From: a bacterium MnTg04
GTDB taxonomy: Bacteria; Pseudomonadota; Gammaproteobacteria; Steroidobacterales; MnTg04
NCBI GenBank assembly: GCA_008975185.1
Contig: BFAU01000117.1
Location: 1 to 6,269 of the forward strand
Length of the DNA: 6,269 nt
Reading direction: 5' to 3'
This document shows positions 1-5,807 of this stretch, in pieces. How positions within the stretch are numbered: position 1 is the first letter of the stretch; every line of letters begins with the position of its first letter. The notes below the pieces were generated by a model. It did no database searches, was not told the origin of the DNA, and saw only the letters and a program-made list of their open reading frames with translations. A program made the translations under genes and the position numbers.

Positions 1-1
1 G

Positions 2-1213
2 GTGACGGTTCGCATGGGCGAGGTTGAAACGCTGGAATCCCAACGCGACCGCTACCTTGGCATTACGGTGTTTTTCGGTCAGCAAAAAGGCTCGGCGAGC
101 ACCACCGATCTCGGTTCCGGAGCCGTCGCCGACACAGTGCGCAAAGCCTGCTCCATCGCGCGCTTCACATCCCCGGATCCATATTCCGGGCTCGCCGATG
201 CCGCACTGATGGCGGCCGAGTTTCCGGAACTCGATTTGTATCACCCATGGAATCTTCCTGCGGCCGAGGCGATAGACCTGGCGACCCGTTGCGAGGCAGC
301 CGCACTGACGGCCGATCAGCGCATCGAAAATTCTGAAGGCGCCACCGTGTCGAGTAGTGAGGGCGTCGCGGTCTATGGCAACAGCCACGGATTCATGGGC
401 GCGAAACGCGGAACCAGCCACAGCGCCAGTTGCGTCATCATCGCCAAACACGGTCGGGAAATGCAAAGAGACTATTGGTACACCAGCGCGCGCGACCCGG
501 GCGAGCTGATGGACCTGGAAGCGCTGGGGAAAAAAGCGGCGCAGCGGGCGCTGGCCCGGCTGGGTTCGAGGAAGCTGGATACGCGCGAAGCGCAGGTGTT
601 GTTTCCGGCCGAACTCGCGCGCAGTCTGCTGGGCCACCTGGTCGCCGCGGTTCGGGGAACCGCGCAGTATCGCAAGGCATCGTACCTGTGCGATGCGATT
701 GGTCGGCAGGTGCTGGCGGCCGGGATCAATGTTTTCGAAAGGCCGCACCTCAAAAAGGCGGTCGGCAGTACGGCATTTGACAGCGAAGGCGTGGCGACTA
801 CGGATCGCGACCTGGCGAGTGACGGTGTCTTGCAAGGCTACGTGTTGAACAGTTACACGGCCCGCAAGCTCGGCATGACGACGACCGCAAACGGCGGCGG
901 CGTGCACAACCTGGAACTCGAAGCCGGCCTGGCGAGCCCGCTGGAACTGATGGAGCAAATGGGCAGCGGCTTGTTGCTGACCGAGTTGATCGGTCAGGGC
1001 GTCAATATCCTGACCGGTGACTATTCACGTGGCGCCGCCGGCTTCTGGGTAGAGAACGGGAAAATCCAGTTCCCGGTCCATGAAATCACGATCGCCGGTA
1101 ATCTTGCCGCCATGCTGACCGGAATCGTTGCGGTCGGCAACGATCTTGATGTGCGCTCCGGGATACGGACGCCGTCATTGTTGTTGAGCGAGATGACCAT
1201 AGCCGGGAACTAG
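2..1213 (+). CDS. pmbA: PmbA/TldE metalloprotease-family protein, 5'-truncated by window edge
   Basis: TldE (PmbA) partners TldD in a cytoplasmic heteromeric protease. It is known for microcin B17 maturation, degradation of the CcdA antitoxin and trimming of modified peptides. The visible 403 residues align from memory with E. coli PmbA (about 450 aa) through to its C-terminus. Landmarks are GEVE (about 7-10), LGITV (19-23), KGSAST (29-34), TSPDPYSG (56-63), GNSHG (126-130), FDSEGV, and near the C-terminus GDYSRGAAGFWVENG (339-353) followed by EITIAGN. There is no HExxxH zinc motif, as expected for TldE rather than TldD. About 45-50 N-terminal residues lie left of the window, so the GTG at position 2 is an internal valine codon and not the start. 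The gene ends at TAG (1211-1213), convergent with the membrane-protein gene. Confidence 0.95.
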   Translation: MTVRMGEVETLESQRDRYLGITVFFGQQKGSASTTDLGSGAVADTVRKACSIARFTSPDPYSGLADAALMAAEFPELDLYHPWNLPAAEAIDLATRCEAAALTADQRIENSEGATVSSSEGVAVYGNSHGFMGAKRGTSHSASCVIIAKHGREMQRDYWYTSARDPGELMDLEALGKKAAQRALARLGSRKLDTREAQVLFPAELARSLLGHLVAAVRGTAQYRKASYLCDAIGRQVLAAGINVFERPHLKKAVGSTAFDSEGVATTDRDLASDGVLQGYVLNSYTARKLGMTTTANGGGVHNLELEAGLASPLELMEQMGSGLLLTELIGQGVNILTGDYSRGAAGFWVENGKIQFPVHEITIAGNLAAMLTGIVAVGNDLDVRSGIRTPSLLLSEMTIAGN

Positions 1214-1223
1214 CGAGATAATT

Positions 1224-2516
1224 TTAATCCAGCATGTCCGCCAGTGTCGTGTCTCTGGTCGCGCCGGCTATGGCGTCGTTTACCCGGGTGGTCAGCGCGC
1301 CGACTTTCGGTTCCCATTCGAGCTTCGGGATGTCCCGGTTCTCGCGAATCGTCGAGAGTATATCTCCGATCCGGATGCGGCTGATCTCGCGCCCGGGAAG
1401 CAGCTTTTCATGCTCGGTAATCGCCAGCATCCCGCTGCTCAGCAGCCGGTCGACCACGGGACCGAGCGCGGTGGCGGGGACCCCCAGCCGTGATGCCAGC
1501 TCGTTGATCGACCACTGCAAGGAGTTATCGCGGAACGATTGCGCGACATTGATCATCACCGACAACGCCAGGCCTTCCCGCAACTGGCCGACCGGCTCGA
1601 TCTGCCGTCGGCCGCGGCGCATGTATTCGGGCCGCTGGATGTAAAACGAGATCTGTGCGCCCAGCAGCAGGATCAGCCAGCTCAGGTAAAGCCAGATCAA
1701 CGCAACCAGGACAATCGCGAACCCGGAGTATATGGCGGCGCGCGAACCCGAATTGGCGACGAACGATGCGAATACCGCACCGGTGAACGCCCACAGCACC
1801 CCTGCGATCGCGCCGCCGCCGAGGGCCGCGCGAATCTTTACCGAGGTGTTTGGAACGAACGCATAAACGAAACTGAACAACAAGACGATGAGAACATAAG
1901 GCGCCAGATTTCCCGCCAGTACCAGGGTCGTGCCAAATGGTTCGATTGCGGCCAGCTTCTGAACCAACGCCGTGTTGTTTATCGAAGCGATCATGCCGAG
2001 CGCGAAAACCATGACTACCGGGCCGATCAAGATGACACTGATGTATTCGCTGAACCGGCGGGCCAGGCTGCGGGGTTTTTCAACCTGCCAGACATAGTTA
2101 AAACTGTCCTCTACTTTCTGCACCATGGAAAAAACGATCCAGATCAGAAACAGCAGGCCGACGCTGCCGAGTACGCTGCCTTTCACGTTGTCGACGAAGC
2201 CGATGACCTGCTCGGTCAACTCGGTGCCGCGCTCACCCAGCGGCTCGAAAAATTTATACAGCAGGGGCTCGAGTTTCTTGTGTACGCCCAGACCCTTGAG
2301 CACGGAAAAACTGAGCGCCAGTAGCGGCACGATGGACAACATGGTCGTATAGACCAGGCTCATCGCGCGCAGGCTGAGCGCGCCGCCCGCCACGTCGCGG
2401 GCGAGAGCATACGGCAGGCGCAGTATTCTCAGCAGCCGATGCATGATGGCTGTCGATTTGTCGATCGCGGGATTCCACAGTGCTTCATCCGCGAGATTTT
2501 TGATTCGTTCGAGCAT
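1224..2516 (-). CDS. YihY/BrkB-family inner membrane protein with C-terminal winged-helix-like extension
   Basis: This polytopic inner-membrane protein belongs to the family of E. coli YihY and Bordetella BrkB. The family was once mislabelled ribonuclease BN, and its molecular function is unsettled. From the ATG at 2514-2516 it is 430 aa. Six hydrophobic segments lie at about residues 51-75, 115-133, 157-180, 198-220, 232-254 and 264-292. The family core ALSLRAMSLVYTTMLSIVPL leads into the first segment, and AIYSGFAIVLVALIWLYLSW forms the last. Residues from about 305 onward are soluble and resemble a winged helix (WSINELASRLGVP, then VVDRLLSSGML), as in the longer (over 400 aa) members; E. 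coli YihY is about 290 aa. In-frame upstream starts exist at GTG 2583-2585 (453 aa) and ATG 2571-2573. I prefer 2516 because MLERIKNLADEALW resembles the N-termini of relatives as I recall them, but no start has a strong Shine-Dalgarno. It lies downstream of purC on the same strand and may be co-transcribed. Confidence 0.92.
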   Translation of the reverse strand: MLERIKNLADEALWNPAIDKSTAIMHRLLRILRLPYALARDVAGGALSLRAMSLVYTTMLSIVPLLALSFSVLKGLGVHKKLEPLLYKFFEPLGERGTELTEQVIGFVDNVKGSVLGSVGLLFLIWIVFSMVQKVEDSFNYVWQVEKPRSLARRFSEYISVILIGPVVMVFALGMIASINNTALVQKLAAIEPFGTTLVLAGNLAPYVLIVLLFSFVYAFVPNTSVKIRAALGGGAIAGVLWAFTGAVFASFVANSGSRAAIYSGFAIVLVALIWLYLSWLILLLGAQISFYIQRPEYMRRGRRQIEPVGQLREGLALSVMINVAQSFRDNSLQWSINELASRLGVPATALGPVVDRLLSSGMLAITEHEKLLPGREISRIRIGDILSTIRENRDIPKLEWEPKVGALTTRVNDAIAGATRDTTLADMLD

Positions 2517-2547
2517 CTGGTTTGCCGCTGAATGGACTCGCCGCCAG

Positions 2548-2565
2548 TGCCGGCCATCACCGGCA
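2548..2565. repeat. Perfect inverted repeat (6-bp arms) near the BrkB-family gene start
   Basis: TGCCGG (2548-2553) and CCGGCA (2560-2565) are exact reverse complements around a 6-nt CCATCA loop. The repeat lies between the GTG (2585) and ATG (2516) candidate starts of the membrane-protein gene. On the minus strand, a TACAAT hexamer (2571-2566), five of six matches to a sigma-70 -10 box, sits next to it, but no good -35 was found at 15-18 bp. It could be an operator or a leader hairpin if the downstream ATG is used, or simply coding sequence if the GTG is used. There is no T-run, so it is not an intrinsic terminator. Confidence 0.35.
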
Positions 2566-2618
2566 TTGTACATTATTGTGTTCACCGTCCGGCGCAGCCC
2601 TCGCCGCGCGTTTGCCGG

Positions 2619-3524
2619 TCAGTCAGCGGTCAGCTTGCTCAGCGCCTCGGCATACTTTTCGCTGCTGTGGCGAACGATATCCTCGGGTAACGACGGACCT
2701 GGCGAGGTCTTGTCCCAGTCCAGCGTTTCCAGGTAATCACGCACGTACTGCTTGTCAAAGCTCTGCGGAGAGACGCCCGGGCGATAACTGTCCGCCGGCC
2801 AGAAGCGCGAAGAGTCGGGGGTCAGCGCTTCATCGATCAGGACCATCTGCCGGTTTTCATCGAGACCAAACTCGAATTTGGTATCGGCGATGATGATGCC
2901 GCGTTGCAGTGCGTATTCAGCGGCGAACCGGTACAACGCCAGTGCCGTATCGCGAGCCTGGGCGGCGATATCCTCACCCAGCAACTCGACCGTTGCCTCG
3001 TAGGAGATATTCTCGTCGTGATCGCCGACCGCCGCCTTGGTGGCGGGGGTGTAAATCGGCTCCGGCAGACGATCCGCCAATTCCAGGTCCGCCGCGAGTT
3101 CGATGCCGCAAACCGCGCCGGTTGCCTGATAATCCTTCCAGCCCGAACCGATCAAATAGCCGCGCACGACCGCCTCGATCGGCAAAGCCTTCAGCTTTTT
3201 GACAACAATGGCCCGGCCCTCTACCTGGCTACGCTCGACAGGGTCCGGCAGAACTTCGCTGAGCGTGAGATCGGCGATGTGGTTGCGAATAATATGGCGG
3301 GTCTTATCGAACCAGAAATCCGAGATCGCAGTCAGCACGCGCCCCTTGCCCGGGATCGGGTCGGGGAGCACGACATCGAACGCCGACAGGCGATCCGAGG
3401 TTACGATCAGCATGTGCTGGTCATCGATTGCGTAAAGATCGCGAACCTTGCCGCTGCAAATCTTTTGCAGGCTGGGTAAATTTGATTCGAACAGGGCTTC
3501 GGGGGGTGTTGGTGAAGCGGTCAT
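2619..3524 (-). CDS. purC: Phosphoribosylaminoimidazole-succinocarboxamide synthase (SAICAR synthetase)
   Basis: PurC joins CAIR and L-aspartate with ATP to give SAICAR, a late step of cytosolic de novo purine (IMP) synthesis. The 301-aa protein has the N-terminal ATP-binding SGKVRDLY (24-31), TSDRLSAFDVVLPDPIPGKG (42-61), the first family signature LPIEAVVRGYLIGSGW (114-129), and the second IIADTKFEFG (211-220) followed by LIDEALTPDSSRFW (229-242). At about 300 residues it is the long form, similar in length to yeast Ade1, rather than the about 237-aa E. coli type. The ATG (3522-3524) has a good AAGGA Shine-Dalgarno (3531-3535) at 6-nt spacing. The gene follows the unknown acidic-protein gene by 18 bp and precedes the BrkB-family gene, so a three-gene minus-strand transcript is plausible. 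I saw no PurR-like operator and no intrinsic terminator after the TGA. Confidence 0.98.
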   Translation of the reverse strand: MTASPTPPEALFESNLPSLQKICSGKVRDLYAIDDQHMLIVTSDRLSAFDVVLPDPIPGKGRVLTAISDFWFDKTRHIIRNHIADLTLSEVLPDPVERSQVEGRAIVVKKLKALPIEAVVRGYLIGSGWKDYQATGAVCGIELAADLELADRLPEPIYTPATKAAVGDHDENISYEATVELLGEDIAAQARDTALALYRFAAEYALQRGIIIADTKFEFGLDENRQMVLIDEALTPDSSRFWPADSYRPGVSPQSFDKQYVRDYLETLDWDKTSPGPSLPEDIVRHSSEKYAEALSKLTAD

Positions 3525-3530
3525 GTTTAT

Positions 3531-3535
3531 TCCTT
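3531..3535 (-). promoter_or_regulatory. Ribosome binding site of purC
   Basis: The minus strand reads AAGGA six bases before the purC ATG, within an A/T-rich 18-bp gap after the upstream gene's TAA. It fixes the purC start. The gap is too short to hold a full promoter, which supports co-transcription with the upstream gene. Confidence 0.8.
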
Positions 3536-3542
3536 TGTAAAA

Positions 3543-4082
3543 TTATTTAATGATATCGAATTCGTCGTCGTCGTCGTCGCCGGCAGGCGGGTTGGTTTCG
3601 GCCGGGTTCTCCAGCGGTTTCAAAACCTGCTCGACTTCACGCGGAAAGTTGGCTGGGTCTCCCAGCAAGGCGGCAAACTTTTCTGTCGCCCGGTCATTTT
3701 CTCCCCAGGCCCAGTCGATCGCTGCCTCGCGACCTGCACTTTTTATGGCGAGCGCCGCGTCGTCGGCGCTGCGATCGAGTACATTCACCTTGGCCACGAT
3801 CTGTTCTTCGGTCGCGGTGCCAAATGCCACAAGCGCCTCCGCCATGGTCGCCAGTTTTTCGGCGGCAGTCAGTTTTTCCTGCAGACGTTCGTCATCACCG
3901 AGGGCGTCCACTGCGCCATAGATGAAAAACAGAAAATAATCGTGCATGACCGGATCGGCGAAGATTTCCGGGGGCACGTTTTTTGCGCTCTCTTCTCCGA
4001 AAACCAGAGCCTTGCTGGTCACCTCGCGGAGCACGGATTCACGATCAGCGGACGCGCCATGACTATCGTCTTTGCTTACCAT
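3543..4082 (-). CDS. Uncharacterised acidic protein with poly-Asp C-terminal tail
   Basis: I do not recognise this 179-aa protein. It looks soluble, mostly helical and strongly acidic. After a polar N-terminus there is one moderately hydrophobic stretch, MHDYFLFFIYGAVDAL (46-61), which is too short and too mixed to call a membrane segment. Three charged, alanine-rich probable helices follow at about 63-88, 91-102 and 105-125. A WAWGENDRATEKFAALLGDP stretch (124-143) comes next, then a proline-rich linker (160-167) and a GDDDDDEFDIIK tail. There is no signal peptide, cysteine or obvious catalytic motif. The ATG at 4080-4082 has AAGG (4091-4094) at 8-nt spacing, and the stop is TAA. A clear Shine-Dalgarno, codon use like its neighbours and the 18-bp gap to purC argue that it is real. 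It is first in the minus-strand block and divergent from djlA. Its position suggests co-expression with purC but does not indicate a function. Confidence 0.8.
   Translation of the reverse strand: MVSKDDSHGASADRESVLREVTSKALVFGEESAKNVPPEIFADPVMHDYFLFFIYGAVDALGDDERLQEKLTAAEKLATMAEALVAFGTATEEQIVAKVNVLDRSADDAALAIKSAGREAAIDWAWGENDRATEKFAALLGDPANFPREVEQVLKPLENPAETNPPAGDDDDDEFDIIK
3562..3579. repeat. Trinucleotide tandem repeat (TCG)6 encoding the poly-Asp tail
   Basis: Six perfect TCG units on the plus strand, read as GAC codons on the minus strand, encode five consecutive aspartates near the C-terminus of the unknown protein. Uniform GAC with no GAT makes a slippage-prone tract. Because the unit is three bases, length changes would alter the number of Asp residues without shifting the frame. 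Confidence 0.85.
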
Positions 4083-4196
4083 CTTTTTGGCCTTGGGTTA
4101 AAGTCGGGCAATGGAAGCGACGAATTTTCTCAGCCCTGGAGTGTTACGGTCAAGTGGATTGTGGTCAGCCAGCGGATTGTCGGCGCGCGGGCGAGG
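4083..4196. promoter_or_regulatory. Divergent intergenic region between the acidic-protein gene and djlA
   Basis: These 114 bp separate two divergent starts, so promoters for both directions should lie here or extend into a coding end. The left part (about 4083-4130) is richer in A/T than its flanks. A TTTAAC hexamer on the minus strand (about 4097-4102) is a weak -10 candidate for the leftward genes, without a recognisable -35. I found no convincing sigma-70 pair towards djlA and no clear operator palindrome. The promoter role is inferred from gene orientation. Confidence 0.4.
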
Positions 4197-4994
4197 ATGA
4201 TGCCGGGTGCATTTATCGGCAAACTTGCCGGTGGCTTTATAGGCCTGATATTCGGCGGACCCATCGGCTTCCTGATCGGGGTTTATCTGGGCCACCAGTT
4301 CGACCGGGGGTTTGTGCGCACCGGTGGCATCAAGCTGGGCGGCCTCAATCCTCAGCGGGCCCGCGAAACGTTCGTACGCACGACCTTCCAGGTGATGGGG
4401 CACATGGCCAAGGCCGATGGCCAGGTTTCCGAGCAGGAAATTCACACCGCCCGTAACGTAATGCGGCAGATGCGCATGGCCCCGGAGCAGGTCACGGAAG
4501 CGATCGCCTGGTTTACCGAGGGCAAACGGCCGGATTTCCCGTTACGCGAGCGTTTGCGCCGGTTTCGCCAGTTCAGTCTTTTTCACGCAGGATTGACGCG
4601 GGCTTTCGTCGAGTTGCAGGTCCAGGCGGCGATGATCGGTAACGGCATGCACCCGGGGGAGCGGGAAATTCTCTGGATGATCTGCCAGGAACTGGGCGTG
4701 AGCCGCGCGGAACTCGCGCAGATCGAGGAACTGGTTGGCTTGCATATGGGCGGGTCCACGGATGCCAGGTCACCTGCGGACGAACTGGCGCGCTCGTACA
4801 AGGTGCTGGGTGTGGCGGAGGATGCCAGCGACCGCGACTTCAAGACGGCCTACCGGCGCTTGATGAACCAGCACCACCCGGACAAGCTCGTGGCCAAAGG
4901 CTTGCCCGCGGCCATGATGGACGAGGCCAAGGTCAAGGTTCGGGAAATCCGGGCCGCTTATGACCTGATCAAAAAGAACCGCAGTCTGCATTAG
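4197..4994 (+). CDS. djlA: Membrane-anchored DnaJ-like co-chaperone DjlA
   Basis: DjlA is a type III inner-membrane J-protein that stimulates the DnaK ATPase and is linked in E. coli to Rcs signalling and capsule control. From ATG 4197 it is 265 aa (E. coli about 271). A glycine-rich transmembrane segment (about 5-33, GKLAGGFIGLIFGGPIGFLIG) is followed by LGHQFDRG. A TerB-like domain (about 57-182) carries two acidic motifs, AKADGQVSEQE (71-81) and GNGMHPGERE (148-157). The C-terminal J domain (about 198-265) includes YKVLGV, AYRRLMNQHHPDKLVAKGLP with HPD at 227-229, and a final AAYDLIKK helix. The frame stays open upstream to 3942, but that extension is antisense to the divergent gene and lacks family similarity. 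A second ATG at 4200 is equally possible: GAGG (4193-4196) abuts the first ATG and is only 3 nt from the second. A GTG at 4161 is less likely. Confidence 0.94.
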   Translation: MMPGAFIGKLAGGFIGLIFGGPIGFLIGVYLGHQFDRGFVRTGGIKLGGLNPQRARETFVRTTFQVMGHMAKADGQVSEQEIHTARNVMRQMRMAPEQVTEAIAWFTEGKRPDFPLRERLRRFRQFSLFHAGLTRAFVELQVQAAMIGNGMHPGEREILWMICQELGVSRAELAQIEELVGLHMGGSTDARSPADELARSYKVLGVAEDASDRDFKTAYRRLMNQHHPDKLVAKGLPAAMMDEAKVKVREIRAAYDLIKKNRSLH

Positions 4995-5055
4995 CCTGGG
5001 GCTTTCCAACAGCCTGCCGGGGCTGCACTGCGAAACCAAAGTCGTGGTTTTTTCC

Positions 5056-5090
5056 GCGGCCTTTGTGGTGTACTGTGGCCGCCAGTTTTT
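5056..5090 (+). terminator. Possible intrinsic terminator or leader hairpin between djlA and rpe
   Basis: GCGGCC (5056-5061) pairs perfectly with GGCCGC (5077-5082) around a 15-nt loop. A CAG and then five T residues (5086-5090) follow, 27 nt before the rpe ATG. The GC stem plus T-run fits a Rho-independent terminator for djlA, although the loop is long and the T-run starts 3 nt after the stem. Because it sits just before rpe, it could instead lie in the rpe leader. A TACTGT hexamer in the loop (5071-5076) could alternatively be a poor -10 box. Confidence 0.35.
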
Positions 5091-5107
5091 CCCAACCCGG
5101 ATTCGAC

Positions 5108-5111
5108 AGGA
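5108..5111 (+). promoter_or_regulatory. Ribosome binding site of rpe
   Basis: AGGA lies 6 nt before the rpe ATG at 5118 and supports that start, which also gives the normal family N-terminus. Confidence 0.7.
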
Positions 5112-5117
5112 CTCGCC

Positions 5118-5789
5118 ATGTCAGATTACCTGATTGCGCCTTCGATATTATCAGCCGATTTCGCCCGCCTCGGGGAGGAAGTTGACGCCGTCCTTTCGGC
5201 TGGCGCCGATATCGTCCACTTCGATGTGATGGACAACCATTTCGTGCCAAACCTGACGATCGGTCCACTGATTTGCGAAGCGTTGCGCAAGCATGGCGTA
5301 ACCGCGCCGATTGACGTGCATCTGATGGTCGAACCGGTGGACCGCATCATTCCGGACTTCGCCGGCGCCGGGGCCAGTTACATCACTTTTCACCCTGAAG
5401 CCAGCGCCCATGTAGATCGCAGCCTGCAGCTCATCCACGGCCTCGGTTGCAAGTCCGGGCTGGTATTCAACCCGGCGACGCCACTGAGCTGGCTCGAGTA
5501 TGCGCTGGATAAAATCGACATGGTGCTGATCATGTCGGTCAACCCGGGGTTTGGCGGGCAGAGCTTTATCCCATCGGCGCTGGACAAGTTGCGCAAGGCG
5601 CGGGAAATAATCGACGCCAGCGGCTTCGATATTCGCCTGGAGATAGACGGTGGTGTCAAGGTGGACAATATTGCGCAGATCGCCGCTGCCGGCGCCGACA
5701 CTTTCGTTGCCGGCTCAGCTATTTTTGGCACCGACGACTACCGGGCTGCAATCGCCGCAATGCGCGAGCAGCTTGCTGCTGCCGCCTGA
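5118..5789 (+). CDS. rpe: Ribulose-phosphate 3-epimerase
   Basis: Rpe interconverts D-ribulose 5-phosphate and D-xylulose 5-phosphate in the non-oxidative pentose phosphate pathway. It is a cytosolic, metal-dependent TIM barrel. The 223-aa length is typical of the family. Visible motifs are IAPSILSADFARL (6-18), VHFDVMDNHFVPNLTIGP (33-50) with metal ligands His34 and Asp36, DVHLMVEP (66-73) with His68, and VNPGFGGQSFIP (141-152). LEIDGGV (174-180) carries Asp177, and FVAGSAIFG (196-204) forms the phosphate-binding loop. Asp36 and Asp177 are the expected acid/base pair. All key residues are present. The gene follows djlA after a 123-bp spacer with its own Shine-Dalgarno, and precedes trpG by only 18 bp, so rpe and trpG probably share a transcript. 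Confidence 0.98.
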   Translation: MSDYLIAPSILSADFARLGEEVDAVLSAGADIVHFDVMDNHFVPNLTIGPLICEALRKHGVTAPIDVHLMVEPVDRIIPDFAGAGASYITFHPEASAHVDRSLQLIHGLGCKSGLVFNPATPLSWLEYALDKIDMVLIMSVNPGFGGQSFIPSALDKLRKAREIIDASGFDIRLEIDGGVKVDNIAQIAAAGADTFVAGSAIFGTDDYRAAIAAMREQLAAAA

Positions 5790-5795
5790 TCCGGC

Positions 5796-5799
5796 AGGT
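5796..5799 (+). promoter_or_regulatory. Ribosome binding site deciding the GTG start of trpG
   Basis: AGGT (5796-5799), within GGCAGGT, sits 8 nt before the GTG at 5808. That GTG yields the family N-terminus (M)LLMIDNYDSF. An ATG at 5800 abuts the Shine-Dalgarno and is out of frame, opening only a five-codon ORF. An in-frame ATG at 5817 would cut into the conserved first strand. Confidence 0.6.
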
Positions 5800-5807
5800 A
5801 TGCATCC

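Noticed and set aside
1539..2324. Long open frame of 261 codons on the plus strand, antisense to the BrkB-family gene
   Set aside because: It is fully contained in a well-supported membrane-protein gene. Its translation is a low-complexity, charge- and Gln-rich shadow with no family resemblance.
2904..3479. 191-codon open frame opposite purC
   Set aside because: It is the antisense shadow of purC, which has full family motifs and a good ribosome binding site.
3525..3548. A/T-rich segment before purC with an AATAAT hexamer on the minus strand, considered as a purC promoter
   Set aside because: There is no -35 partner, and the hexamer is so close to the ATG that the leader would be only about 11 nt. 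Co-transcription from upstream is simpler.
3942..4196. 85-codon upstream extension of the djlA frame starting at ATG 3942
   Set aside because: It runs antisense through the start of the divergent gene. It would place non-conserved residues before the membrane anchor, and DjlA proteins start just before that anchor, as the 4197/4200 starts do.
4995..5030. Short repeats after the djlA stop (AGCC/GGCT and CAGCC/GGCTG)
   Set aside because: Stems are only 4-5 bp and no T-run follows, so they do not make a credible intrinsic terminator.
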